The position numbers were made by a program, and so were the translations under genes. The notes beneath the pieces are model-generated. The model searched no databases. It saw only the letters and a list, made by a program, of their open reading frames with translations, and was not told where the DNA came from. This document shows, in pieces, positions 30,881 through 39,299 of a DNA stretch of 64,000 bases. Within the stretch, counting starts at the first letter, position 1. Each line of letters opens with the position of its first letter. Origin of the DNA: Treponema sp. (GTDB lineage: Bacteria; Spirochaetota; Spirochaetia; Treponematales; Treponemataceae); contig JAIKYZ010000024.1 in NCBI GenBank assembly GCA_024682655.1, forward strand, positions 1-64,000, written 5' to 3'.

Positions 30881-30926
30881 ATTATATTTTTGAAGATTGA
30901 CAAAATAAATCTTTTAAAAATATAAT
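30881..30926 (+). promoter_or_regulatory. sigma70-type promoter with consensus boxes inside an inverted repeat
   Basis: TTGACA 30897-30902, 18-bp spacer, TATAAT 30921-30926; arms ATTATATTTTT and AAAAATATAAT. Confidence 0.65.
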
Positions 30927-31070
30927 TTAGTGGTTTGGGTTTTGGAAAATCAAGAGGATTTTTCAATATAATTAAAAATAGGTTTGTATTACGTCGATAC
31001 GTATTACATAGAAATTATTTGTATTTGCATTTTAGTATTGTTAATAAAATACAATAATGGGGGTATAAAA

Positions 31071-31490
31071 ATGAAAAAATGGGGATTGTTTCTTGTTTTA
31101 GCTCTTATGGCAGCAAGTTCAGTTTTTGCTGCAGGTTTAGGTAGCTACAAGGTAGAATCAATTACTGGTAAAGTTCAGTACGAAGCTGCACCAGGAACAT
31201 GGAAGAGCATTTCTGTAGGACAGGAATTATCTGCTTCAACAGTAGTTAATACAAGTCTTAATTCAAGTCTTGTTATTAATGTAAATGGTAAGTCTGTTAC
31301 TATCAAGGCTATGCAGAAGGGAACAGTAGAAAGTCTTACTGCTGTTGCATCTACAGGTTCTTTTGGAATCAAAAAAGGTGCTACTTTAAGTAATTCTGCA
31401 AACGATAAACTTGAAGGTTCAGCAAAATCAGTTCAGACTGCTTCTTCTCGTGCTTCTGAAGCAAAAGAAGATATCGACTGGGACGAGTAA
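31071..31490 (+). CDS. secreted FecR-like domain protein 1
   Basis: Signal peptide MKKWGLFLVLALMAASSVFAA; VESITGKVQYE...ELSASTVVNTSLNSSLVI FecR-like pattern. Confidence 0.75.
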   Translation: MKKWGLFLVLALMAASSVFAAGLGSYKVESITGKVQYEAAPGTWKSISVGQELSASTVVNTSLNSSLVINVNGKSVTIKAMQKGTVESLTAVASTGSFGIKKGATLSNSANDKLEGSAKSVQTASSRASEAKEDIDWDE

Positions 31491-31534
31491 TAATTAATTC
31501 AAATTAAATTAAAGAAAATTAAAGGAAAAAAGTA

Positions 31535-31957
31535 ATGAAAAAGATTTTTGCAGTTATCGCAATTTTATTAGTAGCTGCTACTGCACTTTTTGCAGAAAAA
31601 AGAGCTACAATGAAAGTAGAATCTTTAGTAGGTAAAGTAACTTACGAAGTTTCTTATGGTCAGTGGGCTGAATTAAAAGAAGGTATGGTTATTGATGCAG
31701 AATCTGTAATCAATACTGGTCTTAATTCAACTTTAACAGTTTTACTTTCTGATGGAAAAACTGTTAGTGTAAAACCTATGAAAAAGGGTAAGATTGCAGA
31801 AATTGCTTCTACATCAAATAATCAGTTGGGTGTAAAAATTGGTTCAAAAATTACTTCATCTGATTTAAATGATGCTCTTGAAAGTAGTAAAAAAGCAATT
31901 CAAACCGCTTCTTCTCGTGCTTCTGAAGCTAAAGAAGATGTTGAGTGGGAAGAATAA
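31535..31957 (+). CDS. secreted FecR-like domain protein 2
   Basis: Signal peptide; VESLVGKVTYE...ESVINTGLNSTLTV; shares C-terminal QTASSRASEAKED with the preceding protein. Confidence 0.75.
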   Translation: MKKIFAVIAILLVAATALFAEKRATMKVESLVGKVTYEVSYGQWAELKEGMVIDAESVINTGLNSTLTVLLSDGKTVSVKPMKKGKIAEIASTSNNQLGVKIGSKITSSDLNDALESSKKAIQTASSRASEAKEDVEWEE

Positions 31958-31976
31958 TATTTTGTAGCTTTCTTAT

Positions 31977-32021
31977 AAAATCCTGTGTTTGGTAAAAAAT
32001 TACCTGATACAGGATTTTTTT
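31977..32021 (+). terminator. intrinsic terminator after FecR-like gene 2
   Basis: AAATCCTGT...GGTAAaaaaTTACC...ACAGGATTTTTTT. Confidence 0.85.
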
Positions 32022-32073
32022 ATTTAAATCAAAATACAAATCATTAAAAAAATTATAAAAATTAGGAGAAATT

Positions 32074-34878
32074 ATGAAAAAGTATTTTTATTTGTTTATA
32101 CCATTAATAACAGTAGTACTTTGTTCACTTTTAGCTTTTACAAGTTTAGACAATAAGATTGCAGATTTATTTCAGAGATGTTTAAAACCAACAGAACAAT
32201 CTGATTCTGTACTTATGATCAACATTGATGACATTGCCGTAGAAGAAATTGGTTCCTGGCCATTTTCCCGCGATGTTTATTCTAACGCACTTATAACTCT
32301 TAAAGAACTCGGCGCTGAAGCCGCTGTATTCGATTTAAGTTTTATCGATAAATCTCAGTCAAAGGTAGATAAAGATTACGTTCAGTATGATTTGCCTTCT
32401 TACGTTGACCAGAACTTTTCCGAAATTGATGATGCCGCTCTGCAGATTTTAGGCGGTTTTCAGGATGGTTCTTTTTCCCGCAATGATGCTAACGACCTTG
32501 CCGAATATTTTATTGCTACCAGCGATGCTTCAAAAAATCGTATTAAAACTAATATTTCTTATGCAATCAAAGATACCGACGGTATTCTTGCCAATAACCT
32601 TAAGTTCTTTGATAATTCTTTCTTAACTTTGACTTTTAATGACGATGCCCAGGTAGATGAAGATGTAGAAGAATATCTTTCATCTTATATCGCCCTTGAT
32701 AATATTAAAGTTGCCAAAAATGCAAAAATTCCTTCACCTAAAGGGATAAGTCCTGCAATTGAAGAATTCCTTGTAAAATGTAAAAAAGCAGGTTTTGTAA
32801 ATGCCGATGCCGATGACGACGGTTATTTAAGACGTCTTTTTATGGTAATGGAATACAATGGTAAATATTACGGTCAGCTTCTTTTTGTTCCAATCCTTGA
32901 ACATTTTGGAAATCCAGAAATCGAAGTTGGTAAAAATTATATCACTCTTAAGGACTGTAAATTAGATGACGGTTCTACAAAAGATATAAAAATCCCTTTG
33001 GATAAAAATGGTTCTGTAATCATCAAATATCCTCCAATTTCTTTCTATGATTACAACAATATTTCTTTTAAGAATATTTATAGAATTTCAGTTTTGGAAG
33101 AAGATTTTATTTCGGCTTTAACTCTTTTACAGGACAATGGATTTTTCTCTCTTTGGGAAGAAGAAAATCCAATCACAATGTATAACAACGCAAATTATGT
33201 TCGTGAACAGATGTACGAAGGTATAAGCGAAGATTACAATTACGAACTTTATTCTCAGTTCAAGGAAGAATTCTATAATCTTTCTAGAAAATTCCTTGAA
33301 GGAGATACTCAAGCCCAGTTTGATCAATTATACAGGGAAGATGAAGAAACAAGAGCCTATATTGACGACTGTTTTAAAAAGACAAGAGATAAATTCCAAA
33401 ATCTTTTTAAACTTAGAAATGCCGTTAAATTTAAAGTTCAAGATGCCTTCTGTATTTTTGGTACTTGTGCTACTTCAACAACTGATTTTGGTTTAATTCA
33501 ATACGAAGAAAAATATCCAAACCCAGGTGTTCACTATACAGTTGCAAATCAGCTCCTTTCTCAGGATTTTGTTGATGATTCTTCTGTTTGGATTTCTATT
33601 GCCCTTGCTTTTATTCTCTGTTTTGCTTATGTATTGCTTTCTAAAAAAATTAAATCAACCGGCCGCCAGATGATTTTTGGTTTGGGACTTGTTGTAGTTT
33701 CTACAGTTTTACTTTTACTTTTCTTTATCATAACAAGAATTTACATTGGAACTGCAATTCCTATTATTTCTCTGGCAATTTGTTTTATTGCTCAGACCGT
33801 TATTAATCTTATTCTTACTTCAAGAGATAAAAAGTTTATTCAGGGAGCCTTCAGTCAGTGTTTGTCTCCAGATGTAGTAGGACAGTTAGTTGCCCACCCA
33901 GAATCATTTAAACTTGGGGGATCTACTTATCAGATGTCGGCTATCTTTACCGATATTCAGAAATTCTCTGGCTTTAGTGAATTGCTTACTGCAGAACAGT
34001 TAGTTGCCCTCTTAAACTATTATTTAACTATGATGTCAGATATTATCATGGACGAAAGAGGTACAGTAGATAAATACGAAGGAGATGCTATTATCGCCCT
34101 TGTTGGAGCTCCTTTACAGATGGATGACCACGCTGACCGTGCCTGTGCCGCCGCAATTAAAATGAAGGCTGCCGAAGTTGAATTGAATAAAAAGATTCAG
34201 CAAATTGTTGATACTGGTGATATGCCTGAATTACTTGCAGACCCAGTTCAGAATGCTACTTTATTCGAAGCCTTTAAGATTATGGTAAGTAATAATAGAA
34301 GTATCTTTACTAGAATTGGTATTAACTCTGGAGATATCGTTGCCGGTTACATGGGTTCTGATAAAAAGAAGAACTATACTATGATGGGTAACAATGTAAA
34401 CCTTGCCAGCCGTCTTGAAGGTGTAAACAAACAGTATAGAACTGGTGGTATTCTTATTAGTGAAGCAACTCGTCAGGAATTGTCAGAAGATTTCCTTGTT
34501 CGTAGTCTTGATAGAGTACAGGTAGTTAACGTAACAACTCCAATCCGTTTGTATGAAGTTCTTGGATTTAAATCTCAGTCAAGCGAAAATCAACTCAAAT
34601 ATGTTGATTTCTGGGAAAAAGCCATGGCCTTATTCGAAAAAGGTGATTATCAGGCCGCTCTTGAAGGCTTTAAGAAACTTTCACAGGCAAAAGAATCTGA
34701 TAATGTTGCAAAATACTATATTGAATTGATTGAAAGCTTCTTTATCAAAGGTAGTTACCCAACTGTTGGTGATGACTTTGGTGTTGCATACAATACAGAA
34801 AACCCAGAAGGTATGAATCCTGATTGGGTGGGAACTAAGTACGAAATTAAAGGTACTTTCAAACTGCTGCAGAAATAA
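32074..34878 (+). CDS. CHASE2-domain class III adenylate/guanylate cyclase
   Basis: Extracytoplasmic CHASE2-like N-terminus (INIDDIAVEEIGSWPFSRDVY...FDLSF), three TM helices, cyclase core SAIFTDIQKFSGFSE...DKYEGDAIIALVGAP. Confidence 0.92.
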   Translation: MKKYFYLFIPLITVVLCSLLAFTSLDNKIADLFQRCLKPTEQSDSVLMINIDDIAVEEIGSWPFSRDVYSNALITLKELGAEAAVFDLSFIDKSQSKVDKDYVQYDLPSYVDQNFSEIDDAALQILGGFQDGSFSRNDANDLAEYFIATSDASKNRIKTNISYAIKDTDGILANNLKFFDNSFLTLTFNDDAQVDEDVEEYLSSYIALDNIKVAKNAKIPSPKGISPAIEEFLVKCKKAGFVNADADDDGYLRRLFMVMEYNGKYYGQLLFVPILEHFGNPEIEVGKNYITLKDCKLDDGSTKDIKIPLDKNGSVIIKYPPISFYDYNNISFKNIYRISVLEEDFISALTLLQDNGFFSLWEEENPITMYNNANYVREQMYEGISEDYNYELYSQFKEEFYNLSRKFLEGDTQAQFDQLYREDEETRAYIDDCFKKTRDKFQNLFKLRNAVKFKVQDAFCIFGTCATSTTDFGLIQYEEKYPNPGVHYTVANQLLSQDFVDDSSVWISIALAFILCFAYVLLSKKIKSTGRQMIFGLGLVVVSTVLLLLFFIITRIYIGTAIPIISLAICFIAQTVINLILTSRDKKFIQGAFSQCLSPDVVGQLVAHPESFKLGGSTYQMSAIFTDIQKFSGFSELLTAEQLVALLNYYLTMMSDIIMDERGTVDKYEGDAIIALVGAPLQMDDHADRACAAAIKMKAAEVELNKKIQQIVDTGDMPELLADPVQNATLFEAFKIMVSNNRSIFTRIGINSGDIVAGYMGSDKKKNYTMMGNNVNLASRLEGVNKQYRTGGILISEATRQELSEDFLVRSLDRVQVVNVTTPIRLYEVLGFKSQSSENQLKYVDFWEKAMALFEKGDYQAALEGFKKLSQAKESDNVAKYYIELIESFFIKGSYPTVGDDFGVAYNTENPEGMNPDWVGTKYEIKGTFKLLQK

Positions 34879-34902
34879 AAACTGACAGCAAGTTATTAAC
34901 TG

Positions 34903-34934
34903 GCCTGCGTATATTGTGCGCAGGTCTTTTTTTT
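34903..34934 (+). terminator. intrinsic terminator after the cyclase gene
   Basis: CCTGCG-tatattgtg-CGCAGG followed by a T run. Confidence 0.85.
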
Positions 34935-34952
34935 TGTAAAATATATAAAGTT

Positions 34953-35690
34953 ATGAAAAAGTTATTTGGTATTCTTTTTACATTGCTTCTATCTTTCTCT
35001 TTTACGTCTTGTAATTTCTGGACCGATGCCGATCTTGTAATCAGAAGAATTCGTGATCATTTAGATTTACCTTTAGATTCAACTTCTAATACCTATCAAT
35101 ATAAGTGGTATATTTTAAAATATGATGATGCCTATGTAACTGCAGGAACAAATCTTTCTATTAAATTAACTGGTATTCCTTATAAAGATTTACCAGCCTT
35201 TCATATTTATCTTGCAGAATACAAAGATCCAAACTTAACTTCTTATGCCTATGCCCAATCTGTAGAAGATGATGATTCTTATGTTGCGGCTGATTCAGAA
35301 TGGGTTACTATATCTGATGAAATTGATTTATTTTCCAGTGCAAGTCAGGGACAGGAACTTACTGCTGAACAAGATATAACTTTTAATGCAGATGTAATTG
35401 ATAATGCTAAAGTGGTTTTACTTCTTTATGTAAATCCAGAGCAGTTGTCAGATGATTATTTTGATTATTATGACGAACTTTTAGCCCAGGCCCAGGAAGA
35501 AGCTCTTGCTAAGGCTCAGGCAAAAGCAGATAAATACAATGAAAAAGAAAATCTAAGCGAAGACGACGAAGATTATCACACCTACGATGAATATTATGAT
35601 GATATTTATGAAGATTTGGTGGACGAAATTGGCGAAAAAAGACTGATTATAAACGATGTAAAATTACGCCTTGAATTAAAGTATTATTAA
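34953..35690 (+). CDS. putative lipoprotein of unknown function
   Basis: ATG at 34953; MKKLFGILFTLLLSFSFTSC lipobox. Confidence 0.75.
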   Translation: MKKLFGILFTLLLSFSFTSCNFWTDADLVIRRIRDHLDLPLDSTSNTYQYKWYILKYDDAYVTAGTNLSIKLTGIPYKDLPAFHIYLAEYKDPNLTSYAYAQSVEDDDSYVAADSEWVTISDEIDLFSSASQGQELTAEQDITFNADVIDNAKVVLLLYVNPEQLSDDYFDYYDELLAQAQEEALAKAQAKADKYNEKENLSEDDEDYHTYDEYYDDIYEDLVDEIGEKRLIINDVKLRLELKYY

Positions 35691-35795
35691 AAGCCCAATA
35701 AAAAAACATTATCTATAATCTCTATATTTTGACTTCTTCACACAAGAAGTCATTTTTATTATAATTTAATTATTGAAATTTTTAAGGAGTCTTAA

Positions 35796-36545
35796 ATGGC
35801 ACGTACACATTATATCGCTGGAAACTGGAAAATGAACACAAGTAAGGCAGAAGCTGTTGCTTTGGCTAAAGACTTGGTAGAACAGTTAAAAGGTAAAACA
35901 AACAAATACATGATTGGTGTTCCATTTGTATATCTTGATGCAGTTGCTCAGGTTGTAAAAGGTTCAAATATCATTCTTGCTGCTCAGGATTGTGCTGCAA
36001 CAGATAACGGAGCTCACACAGGTGAAGTTTCTACTACAATGTTAAAAGACATTGGTTGTCAGTGTGTAATTCTTGGACACTCAGAAAGACGTCACGAAAT
36101 TGGTGAATCTGATGAATTAATCAACAAAAAAGTTCGCAAGGCTTTAAACGATGGTCTTGAAGTTGATCTTTGTATTGGTGAACTTTTAGCAGAACGCGAA
36201 GCAGGAGAAGCAGAACAGGTTTGTGCTTTCCAGCTTTCTGCAGGTTTGGCAGGGGTTACTGCTGAACAGATGAAAAAGGTAACAATTGCTTACGAACCAG
36301 TTTGGGCTATTGGTACAGGTAAAACTGCTACTCCAGAAGATGCTCAGGCAATTCATAAATTTATCCGTGGATATATTGCAAAACTTTACAATCAGAAAGT
36401 TGCAGACGAAGTTATTATCCAGTACGGTGGATCTATGAAAGCTTCTAACGCTCCAGAACTTTTGGCTCAGCCAGATATCGACGGTGGTTTGATTGGTGGA
36501 GCAAGTCTTAAAGCTGAAACATTTGTACCAATCTGTGTACTTTAA
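35796..36545 (+). CDS. tpiA: triosephosphate isomerase
   Basis: GNWKMN, ILGHSERR, AYEPVWAIGTGKTATPE, GGSMKASN. Confidence 0.98.
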   Translation: MARTHYIAGNWKMNTSKAEAVALAKDLVEQLKGKTNKYMIGVPFVYLDAVAQVVKGSNIILAAQDCAATDNGAHTGEVSTTMLKDIGCQCVILGHSERRHEIGESDELINKKVRKALNDGLEVDLCIGELLAEREAGEAEQVCAFQLSAGLAGVTAEQMKKVTIAYEPVWAIGTGKTATPEDAQAIHKFIRGYIAKLYNQKVADEVIIQYGGSMKASNAPELLAQPDIDGGLIGGASLKAETFVPICVL

Positions 36546-36764
36546 TTTACAATTGATAGACCCTTTTGCGGGGGCAAAAGGGCAGACGTCGTGATTGCTC
36601 ACCAGTTCGCAATCTTAGGGCAAATCGCCGCCTGTGTTCCAATCTGTGTATTATAATTTACAATTGATTGACCCCTTTGCGGGGGCAAAAGGGCAGGCGT
36701 CGTGATTGCTCACCAGTTCGCAATCCTGGGGTAGATCGCCGCCTGTGTACTTTAATTTACAATT
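36525..36764 (+). repeat. tandem ~111-bp cassettes repeating the tpiA C-terminal tail
   Basis: Tails ccaatctgtgta at 36528 and 36639, partial third tail (tgtgtactttaatttacaatt) at 36744; structured cores between. Confidence 0.88.
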
Positions 36765-36767
36765 ACC

Positions 36768-36802
36768 TAAAAGGCTGTCTTTTTATTAAGATGGCCTTTA
36801 AT
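36768..36802 (+). terminator. terminator after tpiA cassettes
   Basis: AAGGCtgTCTT...AAGAtgGCCTT. Confidence 0.6.
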
Positions 36803-36889
36803 TCTTTTAAATGGCTAATTGACGAAAGGCTGTATTTCCAATAAAATATTAAAACATTTAAATTGAATATTAAAAATTGGGGTAAATAG

Positions 36890-37264
36890 ATGAGCGCAAT
36901 TGGTATTGTTCTTTTAGTATTTTTTATCATTGTTTGTGTTTTATTAGTTCTTTTAGTTGCAATTCAAGATGATGGCGAAAACGGAATGGGTGGACTTTTA
37001 GGTGGTCGTGGAACTGCTGCATTTGGTTCACATTCTGCAAGTGTTCTTACTAAGACAACATTTGTTTTGGTAATTCTTTTCTTTGTTCTTGCCTTAGGTT
37101 TAGCTTTGGTAAACAAAAAAGGTAAAGTTGCTGAAGATATCGCTGATCCTACAAGTGTTGAAGCAGAAGCTGAAGAAGAAAAATCAACAGAATGGTGGTC
37201 AGAAGCTGAAACTACAGAAGAATCTTTAGAAGCTGCTCCAGTAGCTGAAGAAAGTGCTGAGTAA
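36890..37264 (+). CDS. secG: preprotein translocase subunit SecG
   Basis: Two TM helices separated by GGLLGGRGTAAFGSHSASVLTKTT. Confidence 0.92.
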   Translation: MSAIGIVLLVFFIIVCVLLVLLVAIQDDGENGMGGLLGGRGTAAFGSHSASVLTKTTFVLVILFFVLALGLALVNKKGKVAEDIADPTSVEAEAEEEKSTEWWSEAETTEESLEAAPVAEESAE

Positions 37265-37290
37265 TTAATAGATATTTTTATATTATCTGC

Positions 37291-37320
37291 AAACCGGAGG
37301 CTTGGACTTCCGGTTTTTTT
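37291..37320 (+). terminator. intrinsic terminator of secG
   Basis: AAACCGGAggcttggacTTCCGGTTTTTTT. Confidence 0.92.
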
Positions 37321-37417
37321 GTTTAACATAAAATTATGAAATCAAATTCAAAAGTCAATTGAATTTTATAACAAATGGGAATATATTGGTTGCAAATTAA
37401 TTTTAGAGAGGTGGATT

Positions 37418-37882
37418 ATGCTTAGCGATTATATTACTTCAGATAAAATCAAAATTAATTTAGAAAGTTGCGAAAGAGATGAATGTCTTGCAGAATTACT
37501 GGAAGTTATGATTCAGCAGAGACCAGAAATCAATAGAAAAGAAGCTCTTCAGGCTTTAATCGACCGCGAAGATAAAAAATCAACAGCTATTTGCCCGGGA
37601 ATTGCGGTTCCTCATGCTATCTGCAGATCAATTAAAAAATCCTGCCTTGTTATTGGTGTTTCAAAAAATAAAATAGATTTTGGATCAACTCAAAGTGACC
37701 CCGAAGTTATGAATGTTAAAATCATTTTTGAAATCCTTTTTGAAGAAAATGATGCTGAAACTCACTTAAAAATGTTAAAAGATATAGTCCAACTCATTCA
37801 AAGCCCTAATTTTGAAAAAAATGTTATAGAGGCTCAATCTGCGGCTCAGGTTTTTGACATAATAATTAAGTCTGAAATATAA
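37418..37882 (+). CDS. PTS EIIA (fructose/Ntr-type) domain protein
   Basis: CPGIAVPHAICRSIKKSCLVIGVSKNKIDFGS EIIA-2 pattern. Confidence 0.85.
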   Translation: MLSDYITSDKIKINLESCERDECLAELLEVMIQQRPEINRKEALQALIDREDKKSTAICPGIAVPHAICRSIKKSCLVIGVSKNKIDFGSTQSDPEVMNVKIIFEILFEENDAETHLKMLKDIVQLIQSPNFEKNVIEAQSAAQVFDIIIKSEI

Positions 37883-37906
37883 TTAAAAATGTTGGAGTAG
37901 TGTAAA

Positions 37907-38227
37907 ATGAATGAGAATAATCCCGAAAGCGATATAATTAATCATCTTTTGGAAGTTGAAAAAAATGCTTCTATCTTAATTGATGACGCTTTAAAAGAAG
38001 CAGAAAGAAATAAAGCAAAGGCTCTTTCTGAATTTAATAAAATCTACAAAGAAAAATTCGATAAAGAGATAAATGAAAAATCTCAATATTATGAAAATTT
38101 AATTCAGGAAACAAAAGATAATCATCAGAAAGAACTGAACCAATATAAAGAAATTCTTTCTTCAAAAAGTTTAAACATAGCGGCTTTTAATAAAGAAGTT
38201 GAATCTTTACTCTTTTCAAAAAATTAA
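37907..38227 (+). CDS. V-type ATPase small coiled-coil subunit (G/H-like)
   Basis: Short charged coiled coil at the start of the V-ATPase cluster. Confidence 0.6.
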   Translation: MNENNPESDIINHLLEVEKNASILIDDALKEAERNKAKALSEFNKIYKEKFDKEINEKSQYYENLIQETKDNHQKELNQYKEILSSKSLNIAAFNKEVESLLFSKN

Positions 38228-38247
38228 AAAATGGAGATGGGTAAAGG

Positions 38248-39270
38248 ATGGATAAAACTGCAAGTCAGGCCTTTGTTTATGCAAAAGCCAGTGGAATTTT
38301 AGGAAAATCATTTATAAACGATAAGGTCTCTAATCTATTTGAAGTAAAATCTTTAAGTGAACTCTGGACGCTTTTATTTAAAAGTCAGGTTCCAGTCCTT
38401 CCAGAAAAACTCCTTGCAGATCAAATTGAAAAAGAAGCTTTTAAGAGATTTATAAATCAATATATAAATTTTATTTCTTCTTACGATTCATTAAAAGGAA
38501 GTCAGGAGATTCTTTTACAAGTTCTTTACATTTACGAGTCGGAAAATCTAAAAGAAATTACAGATTCCCTTTGTGCTAACGAAATTGAAATGCCTTCTAT
38601 TATTGATTTGGGAATATACAATCGCTTAAATTATTCTGCCTGGCCTGATATTAAAGCCATTACAGAAAAATCTCCTTACAAGTGGTGTAATTCTCTGCCA
38701 GATATTCACGAAAAACAAAAAATTGAATATAAGATTGACCTTCAGACCCTTGCCGATTTATGGTCTGCTCTTGAAAAAACAAAAGGGGAAGATAGAAAAG
38801 CTCTTTTTGAACTTTATGAAAATGAATATATAATTAAAAATATAGTATGGGCCTTAAGATTGAAAATCTTTTATAAAATGAGAAACGAAGAGATTTTAAA
38901 AAATCTTATTTACGTAAAAGAAGCAGGAAATCCGGAAGACCCTTTACTTGCTCCAGTTCTTAAAATTTTAAATAAAGAAGTGGATTCTTACCAGGATTGG
39001 GAAGACTGGAAATATTCAGATTTAATTAATCCTCATATTAGCGGGGAAGTATGGGCAATAGATCCAAATTGGATAGAAAAATCTAACCGCGTTAAAATGA
39101 ATAAAATGGCCCTGAGGATATTTCATCAAAATAATATGTCTACGGCTTCTTTAATTGCATGGTTTAAAATTAAAAGTTTTGAACTTTCCTGCATTAGAAC
39201 TGCGGTAGAAAGTTTTAGATTGGGAATTAATTCAAGCCAGGCCTTGGATTTACTTGGAATTAATAAATAA
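38248..39270 (+). CDS. V-type ATPase subunit C-like
   Basis: Position in cluster and AC39-like helical composition (YAKASGILGKSF). Confidence 0.7.
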   Translation: MDKTASQAFVYAKASGILGKSFINDKVSNLFEVKSLSELWTLLFKSQVPVLPEKLLADQIEKEAFKRFINQYINFISSYDSLKGSQEILLQVLYIYESENLKEITDSLCANEIEMPSIIDLGIYNRLNYSAWPDIKAITEKSPYKWCNSLPDIHEKQKIEYKIDLQTLADLWSALEKTKGEDRKALFELYENEYIIKNIVWALRLKIFYKMRNEEILKNLIYVKEAGNPEDPLLAPVLKILNKEVDSYQDWEDWKYSDLINPHISGEVWAIDPNWIEKSNRVKMNKMALRIFHQNNMSTASLIAWFKIKSFELSCIRTAVESFRLGINSSQALDLLGINK

Positions 39271-39299
39271 AAAATTAAAAAATTGAGAGGTAAGGAATT

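Noticed and set aside
30984-31070. Upstream in-frame start of the first FecR-like ORF
   Set aside because: ATG at 31071 gives a good signal peptide and has a gggggt RBS-like sequence; the upstream extension would disrupt it.
34914-34952. Upstream start of the small lipoprotein ORF
   Set aside because: The ATG-like start lies within the terminator of the cyclase gene; ATG at 34953 gives a standard lipoprotein signal.
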